Made by a program: the position numbers and the translations under genes
In this document: positions 56,512 through 64,000 of the stretch, piece by piece
How the letters are laid out: each line of letters begins with the position of its first letter
Numbering within the stretch: the stretch's first letter is position 1
The notes under the pieces: generated by a model
The model's database searches: none
Told to the model about the DNA's origin: nothing
The model's input: the letters and a program-made list of their open reading frames with translations, nothing else
Source: Nepenthes gracilis
Lineage: Eukaryota; Streptophyta; Magnoliopsida; Caryophyllales; Nepenthaceae
Assembly (NCBI GenBank): GCA_033239525.1
Contig: BSYO01000004.1
Location: 22,358,037-22,422,036 of the forward strand
Direction: 5' to 3'
DNA: 64,000 nucleotides

Positions 56512-58636
56512 TTCTCCCTTTTATTTCTTCACTCTTTCCTTTGTACCATTCAAATATTTGTGCAGACTAATTTACGAGAAGGACAAAAATTAAAACACAG
56601 TTATATTTCAAGGCTTGTTTTTTGGCAACTTTGAAATTTTGGCATCCTTAACCTGCACTTAGCTGGAGGCCATATATTGTCCCTATTTCTGTGATACTGG
56701 CTGTTTTTTCTTGAACAATTCTTTAAATTTCTTTGGAGAAATCATCATTGATTTGTGTGCCTTGATATCTGGTATGTATCTAAAGTAGTTACATGTGAGA
56801 GCTGGGATGCTCAAGTTCAGAAAAGAAGTATGACTTTCAGTTTCAAAGCTACAAAGTGCTGAATTTTTCCCCCACTGACAATAGATAAACTAGGGGGTGG
56901 TACTGGTAGACTGCGTGCTCTACATAAGAAAGAGTGACCATTTGGTTCTGTGATTGAATTTCCTTTTGCTCCAAACCATGCTTTTTTTTCCTTTTGCTCC
57001 AAACCGAAGAGATGGGGGAGTGGGGGTTGGTTGGTGGCACTGCTTCGACAAAATAACCGGAAAATGAGAAACTAATTTCTGAATTTCGAAGGAGATTGGT
57101 TTGCTGGTTTTGGCAAGGTTTTAAATAACGTTGTTGCTGGCATATTGTTAGCAAATATAAAGGTCTTCACTGTTTTCTTTTAGAGTTGCAAGTGAAAACA
57201 TCTGGCCTCTTGTTATTTCTAACATTTTTTTCTTTTGTTATCAGGAAGCGAACAAGCGTAACAACAATTGGCTGCCCCCTCCATGGGCTATTGTTGCAAT
57301 GTTTGTTCTCGGTTTCAATGAATTTATGACACTTCTAAGGTATGTGCCTCTGTTTCCACTTTATTTCTCCAATTATTGCAGTTTTCTGATTCTTTTTGCT
57401 TGATTTGGCATTTTATTCCATGACAGGAATCCTTTGTATATTGCTGTTCTCTTTGTTGCTTTTCTGATAATTAAAGCTCTGTGGGTCCAACTAGACATAT
57501 CAAACGAATTTCAACACGGCGCTGTGAGTCTCTTGTTAGCATTTTATTTGAGCTTTGGTTTTATTCTATGAGATTGTTTCTATGTTTGTCTATTGAGAAA
57601 TTTCCCTCTTTTTAGCCGTTTTTCCATGCATATGTATTATTGACCAAAGTAGTTGTTCAAAGCAGCAGTTCTGAGTGAAAATTTAGAGACAAAAGGACTT
57701 CAATTTGAAAGTGAGTGATCAACCTGTTGCATCTTTAGGGCTGTGAAACCCCATGTTTACTGGGCCTGCTCCCAATTTTGGAGCAATATTTGAAGGAGGT
57801 CTCAATGTGAATAGATTAGTTTTGAGACGTTTGTGGGAAATGTTCTGTTGTCGAATTTTGGAGGTCATGAACCTTGATAAACTGTTTGGTGGAAGGGTAT
57901 TCTTGACGTGACCTGTTAATGACTATGAATTGAATATCTTGAGATGAGCATGCCATGAAAGCTAGGTCTAAATTGACATAGCAAAATTTGACCCGTTTTA
58001 AAATAGGATGGTACGATGTTCGAGGCTTCTTGTGTCAAAGGCTTTTGGGAGGGTCAGTTGTTTGCATTCCAGCCTCTGCCCCCCGACATTGTGAATAAAC
58101 TATCCTTTTATTTCAACGATTTGACCCATTTTAAGATCAACTAAATTATTAAGTAACATGGTCAACATATCAAACTAAATGAAGTACTTGTGAGGAAAGA
58201 TAATTTAGTTTTGGTTAGGGGACATAATGAAAAGGGTAGACTTATAAAAACTTAAAGAATTGTGGTAAAGTAATGATTTTGCAGTATTTATATATATATC
58301 AGTCCGTATTTCATTCATGGTTATTTGCCAAGCAAAATTGCCGGAAAAGTATGTATTTTAACCTGTCTGAAGTGCTGTTTGTTTATGATTCTCCAGCTCG
58401 CCGGGCTCTTATCAGTGTCATCAAAGTTCATCCCTACGATCATGAACTTTCTTAAAAGACTAGCTGAAGCTGGACAAATGCCCGCAACCAATGATTCCCA
58501 TAGAAACCCTTTGCCATCAGCAAAAAGCCGCCGGAGTGGAGTAGACACTGGCAGTGCTTTGTCATCAACCGCCTCATCCCATATAACTTCAGCCGAAAAT
58601 GGGACCGAGTACTCAAGTCCCTTGAAAGTTGACTAG
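39618..58636 (+). CDS. RHD3: RHD3/SEY1-type dynamin-like GTPase (plant atlastin), complete, 23 coding exons
   Basis: The exons join in frame to 812 codons plus TAG: 39618-39621, 40521-40670, 41021-41087, 41167-41269, 42692-42762, 42867-42930, 43017-43082, 43418-43465, 43539-43601, 43718-43774, 44000-44158, 44252-44320, 44431-44522, 48893-48971, 50223-50388, 53472-53596, 53917-54179, 54525-54621, 54706-54864, 55974-56078, 57245-57339, 57427-57523, 58397-58636. GTPase motifs: G1 GPQSSGKST (47-55), G2 Thr in RSQTTKG (74-80), G3 DLEGTDG (97-103), G4 RDK (171-173). A long helical middle domain (about 300-660) precedes two hydrophobic segments (about 683-700 and 704-720) forming a membrane hairpin, then an amphipathic-looking stretch ([13 protein letters not shown]) and a Ser-rich tail. 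The family fuses ER tubules and is needed for root-hair growth and cell expansion in Arabidopsis. Length fits the family (about 800 aa). The first coding exon is just ATG plus one base, and intron 20 has a GC donor. Confidence 0.95.
41270..42691 (+). other. RHD3-like intron 4
   Basis: Holds MITE-like copy 3 (41,521-41,709); nothing else was recognised. Confidence 0.65.
41521..41709. repeat. MITE-like repeat, copy 3, RHD3 intron 4
   Basis: Starts CATGGAATGAAATATTGG and ends ACTGATACTAATACCAATG. The interior holds GCTCGATATCGC, GATATATTAGTTGATAT and ATACCGGCCGATAC. The orientation is the same as the other copies. Confidence 0.55.
45744..47450. repeat. Proposed Ty3/gypsy solo LTR (right end unfixed) in RHD3 intron 13
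   Basis: Opens with TGTGACGCTCACAAAAA, a typical start for long Tekay/Del-type LTRs as I recall them. The A-rich plus strand (ATTACAACATACTTG, AAGTGGTGACCTCCAAAA, CCCCCACT...GGGCC) has the same flavour. A CT microsatellite lies near 47,105-47,130. I could not place the right end or a target-site duplication; the 5 bp before the start are GAGCT. Confidence 0.4.
45945..46665. repeat. 366-bp tandem duplication (two units) in RHD3 intron 13
   Basis: Unit 1 begins GAAAACATCAAAATCATAAT at 45,945 and unit 2 begins GAAAACGCCAAAATCATAAT at 46,311. Both run through AAGTGGTGACCTCCAAAAAG, AAGATGAGCCAAAATCT, AACAAATAACATGTGC and ATATCCCCCACT to GTGTAAATATTA. The units differ by scattered substitutions only, so the duplication is clear. 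Unit 2 ends near 46,660. Confidence 0.92.
48972..53471 (+). other. RHD3-like introns 14 and 15 around the exon at 50,223
   Basis: Intron 14 (48,972-50,222) and intron 15 (50,389-53,471) are AT-rich. No gene, TE terminus or RNA gene was recognised in them. Confidence 0.55.
53822..53901. repeat. 34-bp direct duplication (46-bp period) before the acceptor of RHD3 exon 17
   Basis: TAGCTGCTATTTCATCCCTT starts at 53,822 and again at 53,868, each followed by TAAATGGTG(G/A)CAA. The second copy ends 13 bp before the CAG acceptor (53,914-53,916), so it overlaps the usual branch-point zone. Confidence 0.9.
54230..54484. repeat. MITE-like repeat, copy 4, filling RHD3 intron 17
   Basis: Starts AAATGAAATATTGGCTGG and ends GATTTTTCATCC. 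The interior has AAAATATCGGCCAATG, GTCTAATATTTGC, ATACATCTAATGTCG and ACTAATACGGCTGC, in the order seen in copy 5. It occupies about 255 of the 345 bp of the intron between exons 17 and 18. Confidence 0.55.
55469..55756. repeat. MITE-like repeat, copy 5 (best preserved), RHD3 intron 19
   Basis: Left end TTGATGTCATGGATGTAAA, then TATCGGCTGGTAT. Right end ATACCAATATTTTC, then ATCCATGATCAA. Read as complements these ends match over about 30 bp with few differences: terminal inverted repeats of TTGATcCATGGATGaAAATAT type. The 230-bp interior is AT-rich with repeated ATATCGG/CGATAT motifs and has no ORF, as expected for a non-autonomous DNA element. A clear target duplication was not seen, so the superfamily is open. 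Confidence 0.65.
56079..57244 (+). other. GC-AG intron 20 of the RHD3-like gene
   Basis: Exon 20 ends GCTGCGCAG and the intron begins GCAAGT, a perfect U1-pairing donor apart from the C, the usual form of GC-AG introns. It ends TTATCAG before GAAGCGAAC, giving [11 protein letters not shown], as expected in the family. The intron also contains a (TC)17 run at 56,476-56,509. Confidence 0.85.
56476..56509. repeat. (TC)n microsatellite in RHD3 intron 20
   Basis: Uninterrupted TC dinucleotides over about 34 bp. Likely length-variable, hence a usable marker; no function implied. Confidence 0.95.
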
Positions 58637-60734
58637 GCAAAGAACTCAACCTACACATCAACAATGGAGTAGAAGCCAGATGCATTATTTCCTGCTTGCT
58701 CTGCAAAAGCTGATGCTGAGGTTTATTAGTCAGCGATATAAGCTGTCGTAGCCGTAAGCACACAAGTCATTAAGGTCTATAAATCGAAGACGTCTTCTAT
58801 CTTCATACAATATAGCAGGCTCCGTTGTGATTTGGAGCCCCCGTTATACGGTCTTCAATTTGTTTGTCGTCTTCATGTTTCAATCTTTTTGGTTCTTATT
58901 GAATCGATTGCGAGTTTTAACCTAGAAGAGAATGCCATGAGTTTTGGTGTATCATTGTATGTTTAAATGAAATTCTTGTTTGCAATTTTCTTTTTTCTTT
59001 TTTTTTATTTGGGGAAAGTGTAGATGGTGAAAAAATTGGTAAGATTTGAATGATTATCAAGTATGAATTTGTATGGATAAAGCATTAAATACGTTATTAT
59101 TATGGCTATTAAAAAATATGCCTTTTGATATAATTACTTATTGCCTTGTGATAATTTTGCTTGTGAACGAAATTAAAATTTAAAATTTAAAAATGCATAT
59201 TTAGCTATTAATTATATTTATTTTTTTATTAAAAATGGGTATTTAGATTAATTTAACGATTAAAAAATTTATCTTGAATTATAGAGTTGATTGATACAAC
59301 TGGGCAATAAGCCTCTCAAAATCAATATTGAATTATTGTTTATTTGAATAACAAGTCACGCCATAATTTGAATTCATTATACGATTTTTGTATTTATTGT
59401 TTCATTATAAAATTAAATTAAATCATTCAATGTTATTATGCATTTTTAAATTACCCATTGTTCTATTAAAAGGCTTTCAACTTGTGTTAAGTTCTTGATC
59501 AAATGAATATTTTATACCCTAAATTTTGTAAAAATTGATATTTTTTAAAAATTAATAATTTGATCTTTTAATAGATTTTTTAAGAGGCCTAATAATCACA
59601 AATTAAGCTTATCTAATTTTTATAGTGTGATGGTTGATTATTTACAGACTAATTGTATTTATTTTTTTTATCAATATTAGTAATGTGATTCATTTAACGA
59701 TAAATAAATTTAATCTGAATTATAGAGTTATGATGATACAATCGAATAATGAACCAAATATTGAATTAAATCGTACAAGCTTGTACTGTATTCATTACTT
59801 ATTTTTTGTATTTATTGTTTCATTTTCCAATTAATTAAGGAAAGTAGGTTAAATTACCCATAATATTATTAAAAGGATTTCAACTTTGGATAATGTAGCT
59901 CAATATTTTAACCCTTTGTAAAATATTATATGGCATAAAAAATTAATAAAATTTTTTTGGTTTAAGATATATGATTAGTCCAGAAGTTTCGTAAGAAAAA
60001 ATTAATATATTATGTTATACTATTTAAGTATATGTTTGAGAATAATATATAATTTTTTTAATTAATAATTGATGATTATATCGTGAATGGTATGCAAAAA
60101 GAAGAAAGAGGGACTTAATTTGTGGCACTGACAGATTAAACACCTGGCCGACCAACCCTTCCGCACCTAAGTAGGACGAATAACTAACCATCTCAACGCT
60201 TGTTGACCTCAAGTGGATCAAATCCAAGGCTGAACCTCGGGTCAAGTCGATCGCGACTTTCGACTAACAACGGTCTTCTCCTCCGATTTCAAGGGCATGT
60301 AAAATAACATTTACTATAACGATCATCACAGATTCAATACGAATCCGTAAAAAAGATCCTAGAATTTTTCCGTCTCATTGAAACCCTAACTTTATAAAAT
60401 ATGTAAGGAAATAATCAATTCAAAGAACCACTATTACCATAAAGCGCTAACATCGGTGCAGATAATGATCCCAACAGAATGCGGGAATCAAGCCTTTCTG
60501 CACAAGGAAGACATTGCAGTACAATGGCTATAAAAAGTCCAAAAGATAACCTTTTTCTTAAAATCCTCCACAAATAAATTCTATCTCGGCTGACGCGATC
60601 TCAATAAAAGACCACTATTGTAAACATGTTTCTTGATCTCAAACCTCTTTCAAAAAGCTACACTCTGAGAAAGGAAAATTCCCAAATTTATAAGTCAATC
60701 TTTTAAAATTATCTTATTGATATAAGACTCATAA
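58637..60734. other. Intergenic region downstream of RHD3
   Basis: The first 350 bp are the RHD3 3' untranslated region. From 59,000 to 60,090 the sequence is extremely AT-rich. Two related stretches, near 59,215-59,300 and 59,655-59,725 (TTATAGAGTT, ATTTAACGAT), suggest an old local duplication. From 60,100 to 60,730 the composition is ordinary, with no ORF of note. Confidence 0.55.
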
Positions 60735-61462
60735 CATACCTCTATCCTAAAATTTCCCGCTACCAAAGCCCAAAAATACAACGCCACCGACACACCCAAC
60801 AGGTCCCAACCGACCCAATACCACCAATGCGTCAGCAGCCGCCACCGCCGCCGCGGCTGTTGCTGCTTATGTATCCTCTGGACAATCTTCATAATCATCG
60901 CCCTCTCAGTCCTCACTGCCATCTTCTACGTCCGCTACCGCCCCCAACCGCCGACCTCCTTCGTCTCCTCCCTTAAAATCTCTCTGTTCAACTTCACCCA
61001 AACCCAATTCACGTCTACCATCAACCTCACCGTCGCCGCGAGAAACCCAAACAGAAAATTCATTTTTTACTACGACCCGACTGAGGTGGCAGTCTTCTCT
61101 CACGGTGTCGGCGTCGGAGACGGATCTTTCCCGGCATTTGAGCACGGTACTAAGAATACTACTATTCTGTTTGCTGTGATCAGGAAGGACAGCGTAGACG
61201 GCGGAGATTTGGCCTCCCTGAGGAAGAGATTAAAAATTAAAATGGATTGGAATTGAAGATAGTGATGGAGACTCGGGTGAAAGCGAAGATTAAGAAGGTG
61301 AAAACCAAGAAATTTGGGATTAGGATTTCTTGTGATGGGATTAAAGCTGCTGCTGCTGCTGCTGCTGATAAAGGGAAATTGACTGGATCTGGGAAGAGTA
61401 GTAGAGTCAAGTGAAAGGGTAAATGGAGGCTCAAGATTTGGAAATGGACATTGTTCATTTAA
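60735..61462 (+). pseudogene. NHL (NDR1/HIN1-like, LEA_2) family pseudogene
   Basis: The frame open from 60,735 reads FPATKAQKYNATDTPNRSQP, a basic/Cys cluster (RHRRRGCCCLCILW), a hydrophobic segment (IFIIIALSVLTAIFYV), then the LEA_2-like domain (SSLKISLFNFTQTQF, LTVAARNPNRKFIFYYDP, PAFEHGTKNTTIL). This is the order of NHL membrane proteins linked to plant defence. Three lesions are visible. There is no ATG: a TAA at 60,732 directly precedes the frame. A frameshift near 61,245-61,250 moves the reading to another phase, where VKAKIKKVKTKKFGIRISCD continues the domain. A TGA at 61,412 stands where the family has Cys, with the conserved end RLKIWKWT still readable beyond it to TAA at 61,460. 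The family is normally intronless, so splicing is an unlikely explanation. Confidence 0.85.
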
Positions 61463-61673
61463 TTTTTTTTTCCCCATTAAAATTGGCCTTTTCTTATTAA
61501 GAAAATACCGATAAAACTATGTACAATATATTTAAAGAAGTTTAATTTTTTTTAGAATCACATGAATAATTCTTTATTTATTCTGCATATCAAAACTTTT
61601 GCTCTGGCTTGCCATCATCTGTCACACGTTTTGTCAGCATATTCTGCTAAAACTACAGAAGAGAAAGCAAATT

Positions 61674-62213
61674 TTATTCCAAGATCTTGATGATGGCTGC
61701 AGCAACACGACCAGCGTTCTGCAGCCGCTGGTTTTGCTCCGCCAATGGTGACGTGAACCGCCCCAGAAAGCGGCTTTCGCAGCCGTCAACCACCTGATCT
61801 ACAGCATCATTCATGGCCTCCTCTCCGAACTTAGGATCTCCCAGTTTAACAGCACTTACAGCTTCTACGATACTATATGACTGCAGAAACTGGTAAGTAT
61901 CCTTACAATCACTCAAGACTTGAAGAAAATTCGGGTCTTGCGAATGCTTCATGAGATCGTCCACGTGGTTCCGGGCATCAACAGTTTGGGACTCGAACAC
62001 GCCGATGATTATCAGGGCAAGACCCTTGACGTCGCCGACTGCTCTGTGGCCTTGCAAGATTGATTTACAGAGATCAAATTGAGGTGTTTTCTTGCATGTT
62101 TCTGTAATCAAGTCGTCCGCGTATGCGTGTGGAGACTTGGCGTGAAGAACCCGAAGAACTGAAGCAAGAAGAGCTAATGTGGCGATTATGTTTTTGCAAT
62201 AGAGAAAGGTCAT
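61674..62213 (-). CDS. Invertase inhibitor-like (C/VIF, PMEI-domain) secreted protein
   Basis: A single-exon gene of 179 codons plus stop, starting at the ATG complementary to 62,211-62,213. Residues 1-25 form a signal peptide (hydrophobic IIATLALLASVL, cleavage after HA). The mature protein has the four conserved Cys of the PMEI/invertase-inhibitor fold (C40, C49, C103, C145; family knowledge pairs them in two disulfides) and is predicted to be all helical. GDPKF (125-129) contains the Pro-Lys-Phe motif that contacts the invertase active site in the tobacco cell-wall inhibitor, which favours an inhibitor of acid invertase over a pectin methylesterase inhibitor. Length fits the family. It is convergent with the NHL pseudogene. 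The target enzyme and compartment (apoplast or vacuole) cannot be settled from sequence. Confidence 0.88.
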   Translation of the reverse strand: MTFLYCKNIIATLALLASVLRVLHAKSPHAYADDLITETCKKTPQFDLCKSILQGHRAVGDVKGLALIIIGVFESQTVDARNHVDDLMKHSQDPNFLQVLSDCKDTYQFLQSYSIVEAVSAVKLGDPKFGEEAMNDAVDQVVDGCESRFLGRFTSPLAEQNQRLQNAGRVAAAIIKILE

Positions 62214-62282
62214 CTTATGTAATGTTCATGCAAGTTCGAATTTTATCCCTTCGAAGGAGAATTCTAGAGATGGTGGTGATGG

Positions 62283-62290
62283 TATATATA
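62283..62290 (-). promoter_or_regulatory. TATA box of the invertase inhibitor-like gene
   Basis: TATATATA lies 70 bp upstream of the start codon on the minus strand, a usual spacing for a short plant 5' leader. Confidence 0.6.
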
Positions 62291-62294
62291 TTTT

Positions 62295-63004
62295 GTTTAA
62301 GATTATCCGGATACACTTTAACTATTTTTGAAATATTTTTAATAATATAAAGGTTTAAAAATAGATAAAAATAAATAAATATAATGGCATTTAAATTATT
62401 ATATTGATGATTAATGGGTGTTCCTCAAACATTTTTCGTATATGTTAAATTATCTCCTCATCTAATTAAATTAAAATTGGCTAATAATTTATTATAGGAG
62501 TAGATATTTAAGGATCTATTTTAATTTTTTTGACTTATTTATGTATCCAAAAAGGAGAGATAAATTTTTATTTGTATACATTTTAACATTTAAAAGCATA
62601 TTAATTCTAAAAATTATATTTAAACAACTAGTTAATTATCCAACAATATGAAAATTTTTAAATTATAATTTATAATTATATTTTAGAATGATCTTGATAA
62701 ATTATTGATGATATTATTTAAAAAATATTAATGATGTCGTAAATATTTCTAACACTTTAGATTTAAAGCAATTTATAGTCTAGAACATGTAAATCATGCA
62801 TATGAGACCATGGGAGATATTATAAGGTAAAGTAATTTAAATGACATATTAAAGCAATTTAAATGGGTTGAATGTTGATTATTAAATTTTAAGAACATTT
62901 GACTTCTTCTCTCGCGCCCAAAATGAAAGATTCCAGGAGAAGGCGTCTGCGATTCTGCATCTCTAAATGCTTGACAGCCCCAGATTTGGATATCGCTGAC
63001 CTTC
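62295..63004. other. Intergenic AT-rich region between the inhibitor and PPR genes
   Basis: Divergent promoter space. It is very AT-rich to 62,890, then of mixed composition. No ORF or repeat was recognised. Confidence 0.5.
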
Positions 63005-64000
63005 ATGCTTCATGGTTCAATCGGGCGTCTCGTATCAACTTTAAATCTTCATCCACCAACTCTGTTTCTCCTTTCAAAATTTGCCCGTTCAATTTCTCTG
63101 TCCACCTATCAGACCCAATTTATCACACCCCCAATTCGTCTCTCCTACAATGAACTTCTCGATTATTTTGATCATCTTCTTCGACAAAGCAATTCAATCC
63201 AACAGTCCATACAAATACACACCCAAATCATCGTCACAGGATGCTGTCAATCTGGGTTCTTGGCAGCTAGGCTCATATCGGTTTACAGCCGATTTGGGCT
63301 TATTTTCGATGCTAGGAAGGTATTTGAAACCACCCCATCCGAGTGCAAAACGAACTTGCTTTTGTGGAATTCGTTGTTGAGGGCAAATTCAAGGCGGGGG
63401 TATTATGAAGAAAATCTCAGGCTTTACCTTGTAATGAAAAACCATGGGATTTCGGCTGATGGGTTTACATTTCCTTTGATTATAAAGACATGTGCTTCGA
63501 TTGGGGGTCTAAAATTGTGCAAAAACATCCATACTCATGTTTTGCAAATGGGATTGCAAAATCATCTCCATGTCGTGAATGAGCTGTTGGGAATGTATGG
63601 GAAATTAGGGAGGCTGGACACTGCGGAGAAGTTGTTTGATAGAATGCCTGTGAGAGGTTACATTTCCTGGAATACTATGGTTTCTGGTTTTGCTCATAAT
63701 TATGATTGTCACCGTGCTCTTGAAACGTTTAGAAGGATGGAGGTGGATGGATTGGAGCCCAACGTTGTGACTTGGACTTGTTTGCTGTCGAGCCATTCTC
63801 GGTGTGGGCATGGTGGAGAAACTTTGACATTGTTTGGTTCCATGAGGAGGAGAGGAATTGAAGCCAATGCTGAGTCCCTAGCAGTGGTCTTGTCGACTTG
63901 CACTGATTTGGTCACATTTGTTGTGGGTCAGATTATCCATGGATTTGTGATAAAGTGTGGTTTTGAAGAGTATTTGATTGTGAAAAATTCTCTTATATGT
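63005..64000 (+). CDS. PLS-type pentatricopeptide repeat protein (At1g17630-like), 3' end off the window
   Basis: The frame is open for 332 codons from the ATG at 63,005 to the window edge. The start is the first ATG of the frame and gives a Ser/Arg/Leu-rich leader (MLHGSIGRLVSTLNL) that would suit organelle targeting. Repeats of PPR type follow: LLLWNSLLRANSRRGYYEE (from about residue 118), then GISADGFTFPLIIKTCASIG, HVVNELLGMYGKLGRLDTAE, YISWNTMVSGFAHNYD and LEPNVVTWTCLLSSHSRCG. W-N and YGK-G signatures with alternating long and short motifs indicate the PLS subfamily, which mostly edits organelle RNA. Order and wording resemble Arabidopsis At1g17630; whether an E/DYW end is present is not visible. 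Confidence 0.88.
   Translation, partial: MLHGSIGRLVSTLNLHPPTLFLLSKFARSISLSTYQTQFITPPIRLSYNELLDYFDHLLRQSNSIQQSIQIHTQIIVTGCCQSGFLAARLISVYSRFGLIFDARKVFETTPSECKTNLLLWNSLLRANSRRGYYEENLRLYLVMKNHGISADGFTFPLIIKTCASIGGLKLCKNIHTHVLQMGLQNHLHVVNELLGMYGKLGRLDTAEKLFDRMPVRGYISWNTMVSGFAHNYDCHRALETFRRMEVDGLEPNVVTWTCLLSSHSRCGHGGETLTLFGSMRRRGIEANAESLAVVLSTCTDLVTFVVGQIIHGFVIKCGFEEYLIVKNSLIC

Noticed and set aside
61240..61260. Programmed frameshift or small intron rescuing the NHL gene
   Set aside because: NHL genes are normally intronless, no GT-AG pair restores the frame neatly here, and a missing start plus a second in-frame stop make rescue implausible.
60695..61477. Minus-strand ORFs of 73-125 codons opposite the NHL pseudogene
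   Set aside because: The plus strand carries a clear NHL domain order; the minus-strand frames are its shadows.

Overview
This is a stretch of nuclear DNA from a flowering plant. It carries two large intron-rich genes (23 and 15 coding exons, introns up to about 5.5 kb), a plant-specific flowering-time WD40 protein, a plant ER-shaping GTPase, a plant invertase inhibitor-type protein, a PPR protein, and nested plant LTR retrotransposons. The low gene density and TE-filled introns argue against a compact genome such as Arabidopsis. I cannot name the species from sequence alone.

Layout. Positions 1-18,104 are a nest of decayed LTR retrotransposons. (i) A chromovirus-like Ty3/gypsy remnant (1 to about 3,530, minus strand) keeps gag, protease, RT and RNase H fragments and runs off the left edge. 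(ii) A deleted Tat-like Ty3/gypsy element (4,288-7,491). (iii) A larger Tat-like element (8,123-18,099) keeps both LTRs, gag and protease but has lost RT, RNase H and integrase. In (ii) and (iii) an extra reading frame of the 'putative gypsy type transposon' family (PF04195-like) lies antisense to gag-pol. A solo LTR (9,532-11,649) is inserted in element (iii) with a perfect 5-bp target-site duplication.

Positions 18,644-37,773 (+) hold a complete MSI4/FVE-type gene: 15 coding exons that join in frame to 474 codons plus stop. Its first exon begins 540 bp from the last retrotransposon. Intron 1 holds a degraded Ty1/copia-like element. Positions 39,618-58,636 (+) hold a complete ROOT HAIR DEFECTIVE 3 (RHD3/SEY1, atlastin-like) gene: 23 coding exons joining to 812 codons plus stop, with a first coding exon of only 4 nt. 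Each gene has one non-canonical GC-AG intron. A small diverged MITE-like family recurs five times in or beside these two genes.

Positions 58,637-64,000 hold an NHL (NDR1/HIN1-like) pseudogene with at least three lesions (60,735-61,462, +), an intronless cell-wall/vacuolar invertase inhibitor-like gene (61,674-62,213, -), and the 5' 332 codons of a PPR gene resembling Arabidopsis At1g17630 (63,005 to the right edge, +).

The host genes show no operon-like relationship; MSI4 and RHD3 are independent neighbours in tandem. I did not find an undescribed biological system. The most informative items are the antisense-ORF retrotransposon structure with its nested history, the two GC-AG introns, the intronic repeat family, and the NHL pseudogene. 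Exon boundaries were set by reading frame, splice dinucleotides and remembered family sequence; no alignments were run.
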